Assembly: GCA_963920525.1 (NCBI GenBank)
Contig: OY986439.1
Location: forward strand, 27,290,819-27,354,818
Reading direction: 5' to 3'
Origin: Dichetophora obliterata
Taxonomy: Eukaryota; Arthropoda; Insecta; Diptera; Sciomyzidae
Length of the DNA stretch: 64,000 nt
Made by a program: the position numbers and the translations under genes. Every line of letters begins with the position of its first letter. The first letter of the stretch is position 1. Under the pieces are notes generated by a model, which saw only the letters and a program-made list of their open reading frames with translations, had not been told where the DNA came from and made no database searches. This document shows, piece by piece, positions 21,520-32,300 of the stretch.

Positions 21520-21812
21520 GATTTAAATACAAATTCTAAATGTTTGATAGCTTAAATCATACTTGATTTAGAATACAAATTCTAGTTGTTTGATAGTTTA
21601 AAATCGTTTATTGAGCTTTAGGTCAGGTTAGAAAAACTAATTGCTCTAAAGAATTTTTTCCAAAGAAACAACAACAACAACAACATTTTCAATATAAAAA
21701 GGAAAACATCATTAGCTGATTTTATTGCAATTTCGGCCCTGCTAAAATCAAGTATGATTTAAACTATCAAATATTTATAATTTGTATTTAAATCATAGTA
21801 AATCAACATAAT
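21520..21812 (-). mobile_element. Inverted-repeat element carrying SINE-like sequence
   Basis: Outer arms ATGTTGATTTGCTATGATTT and its inverse, with AAATACAAATTCTAAATG, enclose a centre with TTTTATTGCAATTTCGGCCC, (AAC)n and CTTTAGGTCAGGTTAG. The same combination, in the other orientation and with a full tRNA-like head, occurs at 55128-55600. This copy has lost the head. Confidence 0.65.
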
Positions 21813-22177
21813 AAATAACAAGGTCACATAGAAAACTTAATATTTAAAAATTTTTAAAATCACATTCAGGTTTTTCTCAGGTAGCATCATTAAATTTTTT
21901 GACATGTTCATAAAATAATTAAAAAAAAATTTTGATCAGTACAGTGGAATCTCTCTTGAGCGGACATCGAAGGGACCATTGAAATGTGTCCTTACAAGGG
22001 GGCTGTCCGGCCAAGAGAAAACTACAAATTTAAATCAACAAAAATTTGTCTAAGATTGTTAGTTGTTATTTAAAAATCTTTTATTGGAAAGAATAAACAA
22101 TTCAATTGGGTTTAATAACAAAAAAATCATAAAACATAGCTCTATATATAAAAAAAGTTTAAAATGTTTTATGAGTA

Positions 22178-23935
22178 CAGTACAACTTCAATAATCCGGA
22201 CATATATAGTTCTAAGTTGGTTCGGATTAGCGAGGTTGTCCGAACTATGGAAGTAAACATTTTTGAAAAAAATTGATGAAATAAAAGAAAAAGTTATTTT
22301 GTTTTTTTTTTTAAATAAAGAGAGTGTGTATTTTGTGGGATAAATAAATACATACATTGAATTATTGAAAAATGAACTAATTGTGGGTTGGCTATCAAAA
22401 ATGGAACATTAAATTTTTTAGCAACCTGCCTAATAGCTTAATCTTCATCAAGACTTTTCAATATATCATATTTTTCTTTTAAAAACAATGTTTTGTGTAT
22501 GCGTTTAGTATTTGAAAACACATTACTCTATTTTATAATAGCGACAATAACTTCAATATGTAAACAAGTTTTCGCTTACAAGGAAATATAACCTAATTAA
22601 ACTGAAGTAGTGACAAGACTAATAAATTCACAAAATTATTGCACAACACACAATGCAAACATACATGAATACGTACAGTGATTGTCACTTAAAATCGTAC
22701 AGCAAGTGCAGGCTTACAATTTATTTAATTATATCCAAAAGAAAAATTTTTTCTATGCAAAATTTGATGAAAAAGTATGCTAATGCATACTCTCCCTTTG
22801 AGTGTGGATTTGACCCAAAAAGATCTCCTCGTTTACCCTTTTCCCTTCGATTTTTACTAACATGTTTAAAAAAAGGCGATAGCCTTTTTTTGTTTTTCTC
22901 AAAGTGTAACAGCAACTTTACTTGTGCGAAAGAGTTGCATCACTTAAAATCGTACAGCTGATCAGAATGTTTCAATTTCGGCAAAAAGCTTGATTTTTGT
23001 CATTGCGTGATCTTGATATCATTGTGTACATTATTTTGTAAGACTTCCAAAGAATTTTTCTACATTTTCTTGCACCAACCTTAACCATGAACAAACATCG
23101 GTCGAAGAACGTGAATTGGTGGTTTATCGTCGAAAAGGTCGAAAAGGCAAAAGTTACTTAATAAGTGTCGCAGCACCATTCATTATACTATAAAAAGACA
23201 CAAAGAAAACAATTGCATTTCAAATGAAGTCAAAACTCGGTCCGATGAGAAGCTAACTGCAAGCGACGAAAAGTGGATAGTGCGAAAATTGAAAGAAAAT
23301 CCTCAAATATCGGCAACAAAAATGAACAATGACCTCAAAATATATTTGCAAAAAGACGTAAGTGATTCGACGATAAGACAAGTTCTTCGAAAATATTATG
23401 TCCATGGCAGGATTGCACGCAATAAGCCATACAGTAATAAGTGGAATAAGCTTAAACTACTCGAATTCGCGCAAGAGTATCAATCTAATCCGCAGGACTT
23501 CGGGAATGACTTTATTTTCACGAATGAATCCAAACACAACGTTTTTGCATCAGATGGCAAGCAAACAATTTGGAGAAAACCGAATAAGGAAATGGATCAT
23601 GTAATTTACGTCCGACTGTAAAACATGGACGTGGGTCCGTGATGGTGTGGGGCTGCATGTCAGCGCACGGAGTCGGTAATTTGGTTTTTATCGACGGCAT
23701 TATGAACCAACCTATATTAACATGCTTAGAGAAAATTTGATTCCAAGTACTGTAAAAATGAAAAAGTGTGCGAATAACAAAAACGTAAAATAACAGCTTT
23801 AACTGTCTTTTTGCATAAGAAAAACAATTTTTCCGAATAGTAGAGGTAAAAATTTGAAATTGTCCGAATTATGGAAGTGTCCGAGTTATTGGAGTGTCCA
23901 TATAGGCGCGTGTCCGGACTAAAGAAGTTGTACTG
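22178..23935. mobile_element. TA-flanked pogo/Tigger-like element, inner
   Basis: Ends CAGTACAACTTCAATAATCC and, mirrored, CAGTACAACTTCTTTAGTCC are bordered by TA (22176-22177, 23936-23937). GTCCGAATTATGGAAGT repeats near both ends. Its interior includes the Tc1-like remnant, which appears to be a further insertion because it belongs to another branch. Confidence 0.82.
23090..23790 (+). pseudogene. Tc1-like transposase remnant
   Basis: Translated pieces on + read, in order, EERELVVYRRKGRKGKSY (N-terminal helix-turn-helix), DEKLTASDEKWIVRKLKEN, DSTIRQVLRKYYVHGRIARN, FIFTNESKHNVFASDGKQT (catalytic Asp position, here Asn in TNES), WRKPNKEMDH, KHGRGSVMVWGCMSAHGVG and NLVFIDGIMNQP. The order matches Tc1 family transposases through the second catalytic region. 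Stops and frameshifts occur near 23160, 23240 and 23620, and the C-terminal third with the last two acidic residues is gone. A possible 5' terminus is CAGTGATTGTCACTT at 22676 beside TA. Only 23280-23621 stays open. It is dead. Confidence 0.88.
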
Positions 23936-24829
23936 TACTAAATTATTTCAATATGTTGTGTGATGCAGTAAATATTATAAATCGTGCCTTGTTGTTAAAG
24001 CGAATAAATTAAAAGAGTCTTGGCAAGCTTATTTGTAAATTATTATATGAAAAAAACGGAAAAAAATATGACAAAATGTCCGTCCAAGAGAATTTTTTTG
24101 TCGAGCGGGTGTCCGCGTCCGCTCATGAGAAGCGTCCGTTCAAGGGAAAGCGACTGCAGTGCTTTTGTCCGTCTAAGGGGGGTGTCCGCTTATGAAAGTG
24201 TCTGTTAAGGGAGATTCCACTGTATAATAACTTAAGTATGCCTAAGTAAGAATTTTGTGATATTTTGTACACCTTGTTTAAGGAAGTTTGGTTTTTTTAA
24301 TTTGTAAAGTCACATTTGCATGCAGCTACTTAAAGAAAAAAAATTTTTTTTTTTGTATTATTAAAATCACATTTCAGTATTTCTTAGGAAGTATAATGTG
24401 TTTAACACATTGGGTCTTACCAATAGTCGATATAATATCTACTCTAAACTTAGTGTGAGCTTTTCTGACATTATTTCTATAGAATTTATTGTCAAAAAGC
24501 TTACACCAAATGTTGATTCAGCATTAAAATGACTATTTGCAAGGCTCATAGTGTTATTTTGTACAGATAGTTGCAGAAAGGTTTTTATTTAAAATTTTTT
24601 TTAAAATCACACAAATTTTTCCAAGGTAGATCATAGAATTTTTTGTTGGAATATTTTGGTATTTTTTCAATGGACTCAATCCCAGGATCCTGAAAACACC
24701 CGGTTATGAGGACTAAGAAAAGTCCCGGGATCCCGGGATTAGATGCACTAAGCTAAACCATAGGCAAAAAAAGATGAATCGAAGTGAGAATATTAAAATA
24801 TACTACGTTTTTTCTGTAAGTGTATAGGG

Positions 24830-25060
24830 GTTGGTAGGATCGTTTCCGAACACGTTAGAAAAGTGGGCAGGTGTCAGCAAAGGAGCGTGGCACTATCAAT
24901 TAAATACTGTATCGCGTCTAACATTGGCCCCAGCTTATTGAAATTGGGTATAGGGGTGTGTAGGATCGTTTCCGAGCATGCTAGAAAAAGTGGGCGGTAT
25001 TCAACAAATGAGCGTAGCAATGTTAAATAAAAACTGTAGTTTGGTTATAATTGATTCTGG
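24830..25060 (+). repeat. Two units of the GGCGTGGCA dispersed repeat
   Basis: Two tandem units carry GGATCGTTTCCGAACACG / GGATCGTTTCCGAGCATG and AGCTTATTGAAATTGGGTAT, followed by AAAAGTGGGCGGTATTCAAC. Related to 19070-19270 and 700-1195. Confidence 0.65.
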
Positions 25061-25904
25061 GGTATTAAAAAAGAGGCAGGATACGAGAGAGAATAAGGGG
25101 ACGCTTTATAGCACTTTTACGCCCGATTTCTTCACCGAGTATCAAATCGGGCTAGTCCGAGCTCTGCTTAGAACTCAGTTTCAAATAAATTCTCGGTTAA
25201 AAAAAAGTAAGTACTCTGTCATTTCTTCACTTATTTGGTACTCGGATCATTTTCAAAAGAGAGTGCTGGGCACTAATACTCGGATGAAGTTTATACCAAC
25301 CCTCTAGGAAATGAAAACATTCCCAGACTTCAGCAAGAAACATTCAATAGAATGTAGGAAGCATTTCATTTCGTTGAACACTCATGGAAACGCATGGGTT
25401 TACAATAATTTAGATAAATTATCGGCAAGGTGCTCAAGCAGCTGAATAAGAGAAAGTTTTAATATAAAATATTGAAGTTTATATGTGATATATTTCCTGT
25501 TTTTGTCAAAACTACATAATGACCATGCTTCGTGGTTAGTTGCCGTCATCAACTTGACAAAACCCAAATTAAAGTCGCTTAAAATATGGTGGAATTTTTG
25601 TTGTGCTGACTGGTGAGCAGACACGCAATTTGCTTGAAGTAATTGAGATGGCACGAGTGAGCAATACTCTTCGAAGGATTTTTTACTAAACGGCCCACTA
25701 GAAGGGTTTTAATTCGCCGGGTAGGGTTAAGACTAATTGACCACGCACATTGGGCCTAGGTGTTTAAAAAGAAACATTTTAAATGCAAAAAGTTTGCTTA
25801 AATTATTTTTTATGGTTGATTGCTTTATTATTAAATCGCGGAAGTTATATGAAAAAAGTAATAACATTATTTTAGCTTTTTGTTTTCAAATAAAAAAATT
25901 TTTT

Positions 25905-26465
25905 ACAACACTTTGGTACCGCAGCTAGATAATCCGAAAGTTTGCCTGTGGAGTACCGTAGATTTTCTTCTCTTTTTGCTCAACAACAGAAACATTATCG
26001 GGCAATGGTTTCTTGGGACCATCATCAGACCATCGACGGACTTTAAAGATATTGCACGTTGAACACGCAACTTGTCAGAGACTACGACCTCACAACCCTT
26101 TACTCCAGACTCCATAATAAAACGGAGCACAGCATAGAAAGCGCGACGCACAGCCAATCCACCGGTAAGTTTTTAGCGCAGCGACTCGGCTTGAGCAATG
26201 GCGCAAAGACCACGGGTTGCGACTTTCTAGGCATTCAAGTTAATATAGTCAGGTTCAAAATTGAAACGCTTCTGTACCATTGCAGCTAACTCTCGAATGA
26301 GACGTCTCCTTCTCTGCCAAAACCGGCTTTGTTTTGGTTGACATGATGATGATTTCAGTGTGCACGCACCTCAACTTCGGAGTAACCCTCTTCAGTTAGT
26401 TTGCTCGTTCAATTCAGCCTTTAACAAGCCATCGGCAACAAACTTGCGTTTTTTGATATTGTGGA
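25905..26465 (-). pseudogene. RpS3: Processed RpS3 retropseudogene
   Basis: Minus-strand sequence gives an intronless, damaged copy of ribosomal protein S3, a 40S subunit KH-domain protein. Recognisable pieces in order: LLKAELNE near the N-terminus, [69 protein letters not shown], then a deletion, then [23 protein letters not shown] sequence and IYGTPQANF. Several stops and frameshifts interrupt it, and about 50 residues between SVDGLM and the PKKPLPD region are missing. Absence of introns indicates LINE-mediated retroposition. The longest open part is 25903-26157. It cannot make S3. Confidence 0.92.
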
Positions 26466-26585
26466 CATAATTGTTGTTTTGTAATGTCGATTTTGAATAT
26501 TTTCACAACTTACACAGAACGTGGTTAAAAAATAAATTATAAAAGCAAAAAATTTGTTTCAAATATATTTTATTATTAAAGCCTA

Positions 26586-26935
26586 GTACTCTGTTCGCTT
26601 GCGTAAAATTTCGCTGGCAACATCTATTTATTTGTTGCATGAAATTTCTGACTTAAAGTTTGTTGCGAGGAATTCCTATGGCAACGTTTCTCAGAGAGAC
26701 TCAGAGAATAAGTTGGGAGATTTCATATGATATCTCTCTTTTCACTTTAAAATAAATAGGCAGTACAATTAAATTGCCGTGAAAAAATGTTGCTCAGAAA
26801 CATGTTGCGATAATTTCACGCAGCGGAACAGAGTACTGCTCTGACGAACATGTTGTGAAAATTTCCACGCTTGTTTCGCAGCTGTCACTTTTTGTATGGA
26901 AATTTGAGTGGAATTTCACATGAAACTGAACAGAG
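26586..26935 (+). mobile_element. MITE, AGTACTCTGTTC family, copy 1
   Basis: Begins AGTACTCTGTTCGCTTGCG and ends GAACAGAGAACT. It is a near-identical inverted counterpart of 35495-35853. Shared internal landmarks: GGCAACATCTATTTATTTG, CCTATGGCAACGTTTCT, GACAGCTGCGAAACAAGCG (inverted here). Non-coding; superfamily unknown. Confidence 0.85.
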
Positions 26936-27228
26936 AACTATGCTTAAAATCAAAAACTTGACACTCAAATTGTCAAAAAAAAGTTCTATTTTTTGATGTG
27001 AAGAAATAAAAAGAGCGTAAGACCGAGTTTTAAGATTGCTAGACTTCCGATTTCGGGGTTCCAGCTAAAACTCAATATCAGCTAGAACCGAGTTTCAAAT
27101 TGAAGTTTTTTTGCCTTAGATCTCCGTGAAGAAATGAGTTAGTACTCGGGAGAGTACACTAAAAATAGGTTTAATACTGGGTCTAGCATTAAAACTCTGT
27201 GAAGAAATCGGCCGTTAGAACTATAAAT

Positions 27229-28200
27229 ATGTTATAAAATCGAGAAACAAAAACCCGCAATTAGCCTACAGAAAAAACATATATAGTTTCCAGGGTCACC
27301 ACATGGAGGTTGTGGGAAGAGCCCGTGTTTCGTTTTCTTTATTATAGATTTTTGTGTGCTTTTTTGATTTTTGTTTTTTAAATATTTTTTTTTTATTTTT
27401 TGATTTTAATATATTTTATTTAGTTTTTGTTTTTTATTATTTATTTATTTGTTTGTGCAATAAAATCAATTGCGAATTTTAAATCGTCGTTATGCGAATT
27501 TATTTAATTTAGAATTTCTCTATTTGAAAATGTAACCATTTCGATTCAATAGTACACAGATTGAATGTTGGAAATACAACACAAACAAAACTCCTTGATT
27601 TTTGCAACACAAAAATTTTTGCCTTTTACTGTCTACTATCTGCTTTTTGATTTTGGTAGTCTTTTTTCGATTTGAGAGTACTGTACTATGTCAGTTTTTT
27701 ATAAATTTTTCGAAAGTTATGAAAAACATGCAAAAGTGTGCATATCCATATTCAAGTAAACACCTTAAAAAAGTAATAGCATGTAAATTATTCCAATTAC
27801 CAGCGGAATATCGGGGAATCTTCTTTAGGCGCAGCATTTTTTTTCTTCTTAAGCTCCATTTTTGTGTATTTAGAATGAGGAAAAATGGATTAAAAATAAA
27901 AGAAAATATGTATATATCTTTTTTCAATATTTTCAAAAGACAATAATCTTTAATAAAGTGCTAAAAATTTCAAAGAACTTTAAGAAATAGATCGATGATT
28001 CCAAATTTTAGGTGTAAATAAAAAAAATTCAGTTTTTGACTTCAAATCTGTCCCAAATTGTAATTTTTAAATTTATTTTAAAAATATTTCGTCTCAGGGT
28101 ACCTTAATATGTCTAGTTATCAATCGTAAAAATTATTTGAAAACATAACATATTTGATTTTTGGCCACTTATTGAAATTCCTGGCCCAATGTGCGGTGAG
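27229..28200. other. Spacer without recognised features
   Basis: AT-rich and T-rich DNA. A 114-codon frame at 27602-27946 (and its shadow on -) is Phe/Lys-rich low-complexity with no family likeness, and I do not call it a gene. Confidence 0.4.
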
Positions 28201-28214
28201 CGGATATTTTTTAT

Positions 28215-28765
28215 AACGAACGGTGTAATTTACACCGATTACTCGGTTTGAAATTGCGAACTTATCCGATCGGTGCTTAAAAGAAAAGACAAAGAAGAAT
28301 AGCAATATTGAAATCACATTCTCATTGACAAACAAATTAAAAATTGAAATTATTTAATTTGATTTGTTCAATTTAATTTTGTAAATCTTGATTTAAGATT
28401 AAAATCTAATTCTTGGCATCACGAAATAGACCATAAAAAATTAAATAAGCCCCAAAAAATGTTCATACATTTTTGGGTGTTGCTTCATATAAAATTACTG
28501 CCAATTTTTGGGGACTATTGTATATATATATATATATATAAATATATAAATTTTGGAAAATATACAATTTTTGTTGTTGGGTTCTTATTTCATTATGATT
28601 ATATACATTTTTTGTGATTTCCTATGTGATATCTATTTTTACACCGATCAGTGTAAAATAATATGTAACAATATGCTCTTTCGGATATTAAATTCTAGCA
28701 CTTTGACACGGTGTTTTTTAACACCGAACGGTGTAGGACTACCTGGAACACCGATCGGTGTAAAA
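28215..28765. repeat. Cluster of ACACCGATCGGTGT-type palindromes
   Basis: Related palindromes occur at about 28219-28240 (AACGGTGTAATTTACACCG), 28265-28275 (CCGATCGGTGC), 28641-28656 (ACACCGATCAGTGTAA), 28706-28735 (ACACGGTGTTTTTTAACACC then GAACGGTGTA) and 28748-28763 (ACACCGATCGGTGTAA). A (TA)n tract lies at about 28521-28545. The cluster sits 0.5-1.1 kb upstream of the start codon at 29310. Confidence 0.8.
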
Positions 28766-28929
28766 ATTCTATACAAATTTTAAAATGTGTACCTACTCCA
28801 TGTTTTCGGAAGCATAACATTGAATTTTTGAAAAATTTGCTAGCATAAGGGTTAAATACATGCGGTTCGTTGTCATGGCTACGATTGAAAACATGTGGGC
28901 TCAACAAACATGACGTTGAACCAACAAAA

Positions 28930-29309
28930 AAAAAACAAACAACCCTCTACCACAGCACTATCCAATGCCACTAGCAGACTGACCAAACAAGCCAACTTCG
29001 AAAACCTAAGCGTTACATTCTAAACAGCTGCTTCACCCTTACTCACAACTGTAACACTTGTTCACTATGCGTTCACACTGACTGACAATAGACAAATAAA
29101 ACAACGCAGTCCGGGATTGAATATTCGCATCAGCGATGAGAATAACTTCAAATATAAATTTATATTTGAATATTTTTTAACAAAATTTATTTAGTAGATG
29201 TACACTGCAATTCGTGATTGCCAAATAAGAATTTAAAAAATAAATAAATATAAAAAAGCTGTGATTAGAAAAAAAACACAAAAAACTTGTAAACAAAAAA
29301 GCATCAAAA
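28930..29309 (+). promoter_or_regulatory. Presumed promoter and 5' leader of the 905-residue gene
   Basis: The region between the palindrome cluster and the ATG at 29310 is relatively balanced in base composition up to about 29130, then A-rich. The start context is ATCAAAAATG, matching the A-rich fly start context. No TATA box or initiator can be fixed from sequence alone. Confidence 0.35.
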
Positions 29310-32300
29310 ATGAGTGAGTTCAATGGTAAGAAATTCTATGGATTCTCGCTGCATAACGATCCAGCATTGCTAACAACAACCAGGAATTTTGAGTTTCGGG
29401 TAAGTTGACCTTGAAATAAAAAATTGCCTTACCTTAGTCTTATTTGCTGCAGTACACACGTCCAGAGAATCTTGAGCGCGTCATACAAAAGGTGCAGCTT
29501 TCCGATGGAGCTGAAGCCAAGCAGAAGAAGTTACTTTTAGCCAAGTATTGCAAGCTCAAGAAACGTGAGTCCAGCGCACCTTTTCAAACACGTGACGTGG
29601 ATGTTGAGACGCACGTGTCCCGCAATGAGCTAAAGAAGGTGCGTGAATTGAGTGAGAATGAAATCGATCAGCTGATTGGCAAGGCTAAGAGCACCATAAA
29701 CATGGTTGGTGGTGACACTAGTGCTGGTGGTGGTGGTGGTGTTAGTGGTGGTGAAAGCGGTGATGGTGGAAATGGTGCTGTCGGTGGCGATGCAGTATGT
29801 GACGCGGCTACTAATACATTAATAAAAGCGCCAAACCAGTCCGAGCAAGATATAGAATTAGCTTCTGATCTGCCACAGACAAGCAAGGTCAGTGCTGAAG
29901 TCCAAACATCGGTTACCAAAAACAATTCCACTCAGATAGAAACAGTTATCATCGAGGAGATACGCAATCCACAGCCGAAATGGGTGGAAATCGAAGAGGC
30001 TCCACGCATTGAAAACCTGACAGTGGCGGAACAGATGCTGCCACATCGATTATTTTGCAGAGAGACAAAAACATTGTCATTGCCAACGGTAACCTGGCAA
30101 CAGACGCAACAAATACAGCTGCAACAAAACGCACTACACTACCAAAAGCAAAATTTAATCACTCAGTCGCAGACTCAGACCAATGTTATCAATCAACAGC
30201 CCGGGACCTATGATGAAGCAACGCCCAGTAGCTACTATGTGGAGGACAGCGACTACGAATATGAGATGTTGAAACGTCCCGACTATACAAAGTACTGTGA
30301 GCAAAGGCCAGCATTCGATGAGATGACGAACGTGTCCAACGAAAGCGGTGGTATACCCAGATTCATAGAAATCGAGGTTGGCTGAAAACCGTTTACTCAA
30401 CTCTTCTCATTCCTTAACCTCTTCCCAACCAATCTGTTGAATTTTAGCCCCACATACCTTGCATGGACTTGAGTTTTTTGAAAAATGCCAATCCAATACG
30501 TTATACCGATCTTACCGATGAAATTCAGGAAGATGAGCGCAGCGAGAACCAGGAAGTAAGTAATGCTAACTATCAATCACTAATCATCTTTAGCTCAAGC
30601 ATGATATTGATATATACAATTTTAGATGAAAGTCTATATCAAGGGCTTGAAACAAACCCAACCAACAACAGCTGATCCAAAACCCTTGGAGAAAAACACC
30701 AAGGCAAAGAAACAGCCCACCGATAAGAAACATGATTCAACAAAAAGGAAATCTTTTGGTTGCAAGCCAACGTCTAAGCCTACAACACCAACAACAGCAG
30801 CAACCGCAACAATATCTCAAAAATCGCCTCAGATTTCGCCACGTTCCAAGAATGCTAAGAATACCAAACAACACGAACGCAGTCCACAACAAAGCCCAAA
30901 AGCATTAAATAAGACCCCAAAACCGCCGACACCGCGCACGCCAAGAGTGAGAAATATCATACTCACACGATCCATTGAAGAATTAAAAGTGGAGAAAGTT
31001 TCACTGTTCAACAAGATGAATGCTACACAGGAGCGCATTATAGAGCTTCTAGATAAACTGCGGTGGGTTATTTTATTAAATTGCTTGCTAAGATCAAATT
31101 TTTTACTTTGATTTCTTTGCAATAGCTTGAATCTATTGGAAATCTATGTACCCGATAGCACCTACGATAAAAGTCGACGTCAGAAGAATGCATTTGAGTT
31201 TTCTGTACGCTTCTCTAGAAACTTTCTCTATCCGTTAAAGGGCATGGTGAGTAGGTCTTTTTATTTCTTATTTTAAAGTCTTTTTGGAAATGTGGGAGAA
31301 TATGGCAACAGTTGATTAGTATTACAGAAAAATGTTTCCTTATTTGAGAATAGTTGATACACACAGAGAAGAGAGCACAAAAGAAAAAACAGAATATTCT
31401 CGCAAGTATAATACTTGTGTTTATAAAAGTGGTCCCGTATGAAAAAGTTTTACAATTTTTTACTTGAAAGCGTTCCCGTGCTAAAAAAAATTAAAAAAAA
31501 ATTGGCCATAATAACTTTGTACTGCTTGAAAACGCGAAAATTACACTAGGCAACATTCCAAACGTAAAACGAACGACAGCCGCTATAAACCATTTTACTT
31601 GTTATTCAAAAGCAATCAAATAAAATTCAAAATAATTAAAATGAATTTTAGAAAAGATCAATTGAAACTCAAGCAAAATCGAATTTAGATTTATCATTAC
31701 CATAATCATTTTCATAAGCATAACCTTTAATAACCTTAACCATGATATATAACTTCTTAACTTAGTCTCTAACGTAACTAAAGTCATGAATTCGATTCAA
31801 AAACAAATCGAAATGAGCGAATATTTCAAAAACGGAAAAACAACAAGTTAATAAAAATGTAATATAAAAAAGCAATAAAGGTTCTCATCTAAGCATGTAA
31901 ACATGTAAAGCATTTAAACTTTTGATAAGCGATAAAGTGTAAATAGCGTTAATGTTGACAAAGAGACAGCTGCGGTTAGGGTTGTGGAATCACCTTTATT
32001 AAATTTTAAATCTTTTAAAAACCTTTATTAACATAGAAAAATAAATATAATTTGTATTTCAATTACTTTAACCCTACGGTCCATAACCGGGTACCCGGGT
32101 ACTTTTTTGAACTTTAAAGTGCTGCTGTTCCTTTATTATTGAAGATATCAACATGAAACTCCGGATCATCAGAGATTTTGGCTAAACTTGGAGGCTAGAA
32201 AAAGTTTATCAAATTTGGTTAAATATATTAACTAAAAAATGAGTTTAATGTTTTTGCATACAGGGGTCCATGACCAGGGTACCTTAGTGCAAATTAAATT

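Larger units (their letters stand above)
21942..24222. mobile_element. TA-flanked pogo/Tigger-like element, outer
   Basis: Ends are CAGTGGAATCTCTCTTGAGC and, mirrored, CAGTGGAATCTCCCTTAACA, each next to TA. Subterminal sequence repeats CGGACA/TGTCCG motifs. The type of end and the TA target fit the pogo/Tigger branch of Tc1/mariner. It holds the inner element 22178-23935. Confidence 0.82.
20757..24745. mobile_element. Possible hAT-like shell with CCCGGGAT ends
   Basis: The left edge has GGCAATCCCGAGATTTCGGG and GGGATCCCGGGACTAG. The right edge has GTCCCGGGATCCCGGGATTA. Composition and spacing resemble the ends of 7925-10976. No target duplication can be read, so edges are approximate. The interior holds several later insertions. 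Confidence 0.45.
25108..27228. mobile_element. Inverted-repeat element enclosing RpS3 retrocopy and a MITE
   Basis: Left TTTTACGCCCGATTTCTTCA and the inverse of the right, CTAACGGCCGATTTCTTCAC, define mirrored ends, followed inside by ACTCGG-rich subterminal sequence (ACCGAGT, TACTCGG, CTCGGGAG). No duplication can be fixed, so limits are approximate and the class is unknown. Confidence 0.55.

Noticed and set aside
27602..27946. 114-codon Phe/Lys-rich frame
   Set aside because: No similarity, no context, and a mirror frame on the other strand; composition explains it.
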